Positions 59,029 through 64,000 of a DNA stretch of 64,000 bases are shown one piece after another (the stretch's first letter is position 1; the number at the start of each line of letters is the position of its first letter). The stretch covers positions 1 through 64,000 of the forward strand of contig CAWHFM010000001.1 in the NCBI GenBank assembly GCA_963828505.1. Reading direction: 5' to 3'. The notes beneath the pieces are model-generated. The model was given only the letters and a program-made list of their open reading frames with translations. It made no database searches and was not told where the DNA came from. The translations under genes were made by a program, and so were the position numbers. This DNA is from Bog-473 sp963828505. GTDB taxonomy: Bacteria; Actinomycetota; Acidimicrobiia; Acidimicrobiales; RAAP-2.

Positions 59029-59316
59029 TCGAAAGCGCTGGTCAGGGCCGAATTGTCATATACGTGGTCCACTTCTTGGGGTCAAGGTCAAAAGAAGGAT
59101 CGCGACCCGTATCGCTGAGATAGTGGGGGAGCGATAGTGGGGTGACGGGACTGATCCTGGGTTCGCCCTGCCAAATCGATCGATACCAAATCGCTGAACA
59201 ATCACGTGAGTGGGCCCGGTTTGGGGTCGCCTAACGCTGGGCGGTGACGCTCTGAGTGTCCGTGCCACTGTGACGATTGAAATTCCCCAAGAAGGCGGGT
59301 GATCTGCGCTCCGACG
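59029..59316. other. 288-bp region after tRNA-Gly, start of the damaged block
   Basis: No gene. Short direct repeats are visible (GATAGTGGGG twice near 59116-59140, CAAATCG twice near 59172-59192). It marks the switch from intact to frame-broken genes. No copy of the tRNA 3' end was seen, so a site-specific integration is not supported. Confidence 0.4.
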
Positions 59317-60839
59317 TCACAGGGAGCCGACCATGGTTTTCGGGTCAACGACGCGATCAACTCGTCGGCGCCGATGTCCCCCGAAGCCAAAGCAGCATCG
59401 CGCGGGGTGCTACCGGTGTCAGCGGCCTTGTGGGCGATTTCAGAGGCCTTGTCGTAGCCGATGACCGGGGACTGAGCGCGGTGACCAGCATCAGGGATCG
59501 GTCGACAAACTCCTCGATCTTGTCGCGGTTGAGTTTCGTGCCTTCGATGCAGAAGTCGCGGAACTTCTCGCAGGCATCGGCGAGGATCCGGGCCGAATGC
59601 AGCACGTTGTTGATGATGATCGGGCGCATGGCGTTGAGCTCGAAGTTGCCCTGGCTGCCGGCGAAGGCGACGCAGCTGTCGTCGACGATGACCTGGATGC
59701 AGACCATCACCATGGCTTCGCACTGCGTGGGGTTCACCTTGCCCGGCATGATCGACGAGCCCGGCTCGTTTGCCGGGAGGATCAACTCGCCGAGCCCGCA
59801 GCGCGGCCCGGAGGCGAGCCAGCGGATGTCGTTGGCGATCTTCATGAGCGGCGACGGCGAGGGCGCGCAGCGCCGCCGTGGCGGCCACCATGGCGTCGAG
59901 CGCGGCCATGGGCGGCGAATTTGTTGGGTGCGGTGACGAAGGGCAGGCCGGTGAGCTCGGCGATCTTCGCGGCGATATGCGTCGGCGAACCCGGGCGGGG
60001 CGTTGAGCCGGTGCCCACCGCGGTGCCCCCAGGCCAGTTCGTAGAGGCCCGGCAGGGTCGACTCGAGCCGGTCGATGGCATCGCGCAGCTGGGTGGCGTA
60101 GCCGGACCATTCCTGGCCGACAGTGAGCGGCACGGCGTCTTCGAGGTGGGTGCGGCCGATCTTGACGACGTCGTGCCACTCGCGGGCCTTGGCGGCGATG
60201 GCATCCTGAGGCCCTCCACGGCGGGAACGAGGTGGCCGGTGACTCCTGGACGGCGGCGATGTGCATGGCCGTCGGAAAGGTGTCGTTGGAGGACTGGGCC
60301 ATATTCACGTGGTCGTTGGGGTGCACCGGGCGTCTTGGTGCCCAGCTTGCCGCCGAGCAGCTGGATCGCCCGGTTGGAGATCACCTCGTTGACGTTCATG
60401 TTGGACTGGGTGCCCGAGCCGGTCTGCCAGACGTAGAGCGGGAACTGTCGTCGAGCTCGCCGGCGATGACCTCGTCGGCGACCCGGGCGATCAGGTCGGC
60501 CTTCCACGTCGGCAGGCGGCCGGCGCTGACCGTTGACGATGGCCGCCGCCTTCTTCACGTACCCGTAGGCGTGGTAGACCGCGTTGGGCATCCGGTCGTC
60601 GCCGATCGAGAAGTGAACCAGCGACCGCTGGGTCTGCGCCCCCAGTACCGGTCGGCCGGCACATCGATGCCACCCATCGAGTCGGTCTCGTGGCGCGTCC
60701 CGCTGGCGTCCAGGCCGACCGGGAGGTCGAGCACCTTCGGCGTCTTCTCTCGCTGGCCGTTCGAGCTGCGTTCGGGCGAGCTCTCGCCGCCTGAGGTGAT
60801 AGTGGCGCCGCGGGAGGATTTGTTGGAGGCGACCGTCAT
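59317..60839 (-). pseudogene. fumC: Fumarate hydratase class II, many frame breaks
   Basis: The FumC order is clear: after ATG 60839, VPADRYWG, then TQRSLVHFSIGDDRMPNA, WQTGSGTQSNMNVNEVISNR, HPNDHVNMAQSSNDTFPTAM, and the GSSIMPGKVNPTQ signature. AMRPIIINNVLHSARILADA and a C-terminus ending at TGA 59317-59319 follow. These pieces sit in three different frames, with about eight to ten switches. No single ORF gives a functional protein. Start overlaps the malic-enzyme stop by 4 bp, so it was an operon before decay or sequencing error. Confidence 0.85.
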
Positions 60840-61367
60840 CGGTCCTGCTCTGGTCCGTAGACGGGCTCCCACGTCGCGTTTTGGATCGCCTGGACGACGT
60901 CATCGAGCCGTACGGTGGCGACATCGTCATCGATAGCGGCCTGGACGACCGCGGCGGCGACGATCGTGGACGAGGCCCGCAGGTGGGCGACCGGCGGGAG
61001 CAGCAGCGCCCCGGGCTGGGTCGGGTCGACCTGGCCGGCGACCGCGTCGGCCGCGGCCACCAGCATGTTGGGCGTCACGTGCTTGGCTCTCGAGACGATC
61101 GTGCCCAGAGCGAGGCCGGGATAGAGCAGCGCGTTGTTGGCCTGGCCGATCTGGTAGTCGACCCCCTTGTAGGGGACGGGATCCAACGGGATGCCTGTCG
61201 CGACGAGAGCCTTGCCGTTGCTCCACGGGATGACATCGGAGGGCATCGCCTCGATCCTCGAGGTCGGATTGGAGATCGGCAGGATGATCGGTCGGTCGAC
61301 ACCCGCACACATCGCGTCGATGATCGGCTTGGTGAACGCTCCGTGCATGGTGGAGGTGCCGTGACCC
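60836..61367 (-). pseudogene. NAD-type malic enzyme, C-terminal fragment
   Basis: 177 residues of a continuous frame. GTSTMHGAFTKPIIDAMC, then ISNPTSRIEAMP, and NNALLYPGLALGTIVSRA match the NAD-binding (Malic_M) C-terminal half of malic enzymes. The first few hundred residues, including the malate-binding site, are absent; the fragment stops abruptly at 61367, where catalase sequence on the other strand begins. Confidence 0.85.
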
Positions 61368-62620
61368 ACGACGTCAGCCGCTATACCAGGGCCGCTGTCT
61401 TCGCTCCGGGCACCGAAACCGAGGTCGTCCAGCGCTTCTCGACCGTGGCCGGCGAGCGCGGCTCACCGGACACCTGGCGTGACCCTCGTGGTTTCGCCGT
61501 GCGCTTCTACACGAGCGAAGGCAACTTCGACCTGGTCGGCAACAACACGCCCGTCTTCTTCATCCGCGACCCGATCAAGTTCCAGAACTTCATCCGCTCG
61601 CAGAAGCGGCTGGCCGCCAACAACCTGCGTGACCCCGACATGCAGTGGGACTTCTGGACGCTGTCCCCGGAGTCGTCGCACCAGGTGACCTGGCTCATGG
61701 GGGACCGGGGCATCCCGCCTCGTGGCGCCACATGAACGGGTACTCGTCGCACACCTACATGTGGGTCAACGCGAACGGTGAGCGCTTCTGGGTCAAGTAC
61801 CACTTCAAGTGCAACCAGGGCGTCGAGTCCCTGACCCAGGCCGACGCCGACCGCATTGCCGGGGAGGACGCCGATTACCACCAGCGCGATCTCTACGACG
61901 CCATCGAGCGCGGCGAGTTCCCGAGCTGGACCCTGCACATGCAGATCATGCCGTTCGAGGACGCCAAGACCTATCGCTTCAACCCGTTCGACCTGACCAA
62001 GGTGTGGCCGCACGGCGATTACCCGCTGGTCGAAGTGGGCCGGCTCACCCTGAACCGCAATGTGACCGACTACCACACCGAGATGGAGCAGGCGGCCTTC
62101 CAGCCCAACAACACCGTGCCCGGTACCGGCCTCTCCCCCGACAAGATGCTGCTCGCACGCGGCTTCTCCTACGCCGACGCCCACCGGGCCCGCCTCGGCG
62201 TCAACTACCAGCAGATCCCGGTCAACCGGCCGCATGTCGCCGTGCGCAGCTACTCCAAGGACGGCGCCATGCGGGTGACAATGTCAGCGACCCGGTGTAC
62301 TACCCGAACTCGTTCGATGACGCCCCGGCCGCCGACGACGACACGTACGCCGAGCACGCCGTGTGGGCGGCCGACGGCGAGATGGTGCGGGCCGCCTACA
62401 CCCTCCACGCCGAGGACGACGACTTCGGGCAGGCCAACACGCTCGTCACCAAAGTGTTTGACGACGCGGCGCGCCAGCGGTTGATCGACACCGTCGTCGG
62501 CCTGCTGGCCGGACTGCGCCGCGACGAGGTGCCCAGCGGGCCTTCGAGTACTGGCGCAACATCGACAAGGGCGTGGGCGATTCCATTGAGGCCGCCGCGT
62601 TGGAGAAGCGCAACGGCTGA
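61361..62620 (+). pseudogene. Catalase (monofunctional heme type), 5'-truncated and frameshifted
   Basis: VTHDVSRYTRAAVFAPGTET, RFSTVAGERGSPDTWRDPRG, NNTPVFFIRDPIKFQNFIRS and FRSQKRLAANNL are unmistakable catalase. Past about 61725 the frame switches (WRHMNGYSSHTYMWVN), again near 62275 (SDPVYYPNSFDD) and near 62535 (EYWRNIDKGVGDSI), ending at TGA 62618-62620. The N-terminal 50-60 residues with the catalytic His are missing. It is non-functional as given. Confidence 0.9.
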
Positions 62621-62825
62621 CGCGGTGCTCGGACAAGACGCTGGGTGGCCGCCCGATCAAGGAATCCTTCGAGCAATACCGACTTTTCGTCATGAACACC
62701 CAGTCTGAAATCGGCCAGACTCGGGAGGAAATTAGAAGACGGTGTTCGGCTCCATCCGCCCAATGCGCTTATGCCACATGTGCATGACCCGATCCGATCC
62801 GGGCGGAGCGGACAGCGCTCGGCTT

Positions 62826-63281
62826 TTACTTGACGGCGAGGTCCCGGAGGCCGCCGGGCGTCTGCCCCGTCGCTCGTCGGAAACTGTCGATGAAGGCGCT
62901 CGTTGTGCTCCACCGACAGAGGCTCGCGGTGTCGGTAACCGATTCGCCTTGGGCTAACAAGATCATGGCGTGAATGGCACGAGCCTGCGCACGCCATTGG
63001 GGGTAGCTCATGCCGGTCTCTTTGCGGAAGAGCCGTGACAATGTCCGCTCGGTTGTCAGCGCAGCGTCGGCCAACACGGACAGTGGCATGGGAGTCCCCA
63101 GGTCCTCGAGGGCGAGCGCGCAGGCGCACGAGAGCCGGGGGTCACACGCCGCCGGCAGTGAGATGGGCTCTTGGGCGCTCCGACGCAGGCGGTCACACAG
63201 CACAGCCCTCAGCCGGTCAGCCTTCCCTCCAGGAGCGGCGACGCCGCCAAGAGGATGGATGTTCCGCAAGGTCCATTTCAA
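62826..63281 (-). CDS. AraC-family regulator, truncated
   Basis: 151 residues. LSRLFRKETGMSYPQWRAQA and FIDSFRRATGQTPGGLRD are the AraC helix-turn-helix pair at the C-terminus. The N-terminal effector domain (about 100 residues in relatives) is missing; the frame is closed upstream by a TAG at about 63304. Start ATG 63281 is only the first available. Could be a remnant or a real short regulator. Confidence 0.6.
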   Translation of the reverse strand: MKWTLRNIHPLGGVAAPGGKADRLRAVLCDRLRRSAQEPISLPAACDPRLSCACALALEDLGTPMPLSVLADAALTTERTLSRLFRKETGMSYPQWRAQARAIHAMILLAQGESVTDTASLCRWSTTSAFIDSFRRATGQTPGGLRDLAVK

Positions 63282-63340
63282 GCAGTGTCGCCGATATCTA
63301 ACGAACTCTAAAGAATCTAAAAATCTCTAAAGGTCCTGAT

Positions 63341-63346
63341 ATAATG
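63341..63346 (+). promoter_or_regulatory. Leaderless -10 (TATAAT) before the ATPase gene
   Basis: A perfect TATAAT, 7 nt upstream of GTG 63354, in an AT-rich stretch (63296-63346) that differs from the rest of the window. Confidence 0.55.
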
Positions 63347-63353
63347 GGGGGAG

Positions 63354-64000
63354 TGCCCAACCCCTTCACCCCAGCTTCGGCGTCAGCCCGCCGTTGCTTG
63401 TGGGCCGAGATGACCTCATCGAGGAATTCGTTGAGGCCATCGAGGACGGACCAGGAGCTGCTGGCCGGGCGACGCTGTACACCGGGATCCCGGGGTGCTG
63501 GGAAGACGGTCCTGCTGAACGCAATCGAGGATCGACGAAGGCAAGGGTTGGCTGGTCGTCTCAGAGACGGCATCGCCCGGGTTCGTCGATCGGATCACAC
63601 GCCAGCATCTGCCCAGGCTGCTCAGGGATTTCGACCCAGACGCCGTTCACCGCCGATTGAGCGGTTTCAACGTCCCGCTCGGCCCGCTCGGAGCCGGCGG
63701 AGCTGGAACACGCTTGAGTCCCATGTCGTCGCGGCGGGTTGCGGAATCAGATCGAGCTGCTCACTGACCTGCTCGTCGAACACGAGACCGGGTTGCTCAT
63801 AACGCTCGACGAGATCCACCAGAACCAGATCGCCGAGCTGCGAGATCTGGCGACCGCGGTGCAGCACGCATTTCGGGAAGAGCCGCGAACTCGCCTTCGT
63901 CGGTGCCGGACTGATATCGTCGATCAGCGATGTGGTGAACGACGAAGTGTTGACCTTTCTCCGGCGGGCCGATCGGCATCATCTTGGGTCGGTGAACCAC
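63354..64000 (+). pseudogene. AAA ATPase with frame breaks, running off the window
   Basis: The frame starts VPNPFTP and continues, one frame away, as LLVGRDDLIEEFVEAIED. GSRGAGKTVLLNAIEDRR is the Walker A, then DPDAVHRRLSGFNVPLG, LLITLDEIHQNQIAEL (Walker B with Asp-Glu), and near the end VLTFLRRADRHH. The order matches a family of stand-alone actinobacterial archaeal-type ATPases of unknown role. At least five frame switches are needed. It is not complete; the end is outside the window. Confidence 0.7.

Noticed and set aside
58954..59316. Genomic island integrated at tRNA-Gly
   Set aside because: No integrase and no second copy of the tRNA 3' end was found in the next 5 kb, so I list only the change of quality at this point.

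Overview
The window is high-GC actinobacterial DNA, most like an uncultured Acidimicrobiia-type member of Actinomycetota. The basis is very GC-rich codon use, many GTG starts, two F420/LLM-class oxidoreductases, a mycothiol-type DinB-like protein, an actinobacterial rph-rdgB pair, a WS/DGAT acyltransferase, and secreted proteins built from a YW..ASDGG.FSFGDA repeat that I associate with Acidimicrobiia. No plasmid, phage, CRISPR or transposase genes were seen. A recurring feature is a TANNNT hexamer 6-9 nt upstream of the start codon with no Shine-Dalgarno sequence, which points to widespread leaderless transcription.

Layout. 1-8.7 kb: end of rph, rdgB, a P-loop kinase-like protein, a nucleoside phosphorylase and a set of small accessory genes (YdeI-like, lipoprotein, two VOC proteins, NYN-like), including a duplicated and decayed YdeI tail. 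6-14 kb: redox and lipid-type metabolism (LLM oxidoreductase, SRPBCC, nitroreductase, paired MaoC hydratases, P450, SDR) plus a lone GT4 glycosyltransferase. 14-28 kb: Lon-N-like protein, a frameshifted DUF1330 gene, two convergent sulfatases, hydrolase, LLM oxidoreductase, large membrane protein, SDR, frameshifted glycerate kinase, methyltransferase, tRNA-Leu, metallopeptidase and FAD dehydrogenase.

28-50 kb is a surface-glycan region. clpP is followed, apparently in one operon, by an ABC-2 polysaccharide exporter (permease plus ATPase with a cargo-type C-terminal domain), a class I methyltransferase and two GT4 glycosyltransferases. A PIG-V-like GT-C mannosyltransferase and a giant cyclase/ATPase/LuxR regulator follow. 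A second methyltransferase-GT4-GT4 operon at 43.7-46.9 kb repeats the same gene order. Secreted propeller-like or repeat proteins flank it, one of them fused to a SpoIID/LytB domain.

50-59 kb is housekeeping: HAD hydrolase, enoyl-CoA hydratase, 1-Cys peroxiredoxin, acyl-CoA ligase, divergent orn and dut, WS/DGAT, a Ser/Gly-rich secreted protein, a methyltransferase and tRNA-Gly.

After tRNA-Gly (59.0 kb to the end) the character changes sharply. fumC, a 5'-truncated malic enzyme, a 5'-truncated catalase, a truncated AraC regulator and an AAA ATPase all show frame breaks or truncation. The malic-enzyme and catalase fragments meet head to head at about 61,361. This is either real gene decay with a deletion or a low-quality or chimeric assembly end; sequence alone cannot decide.
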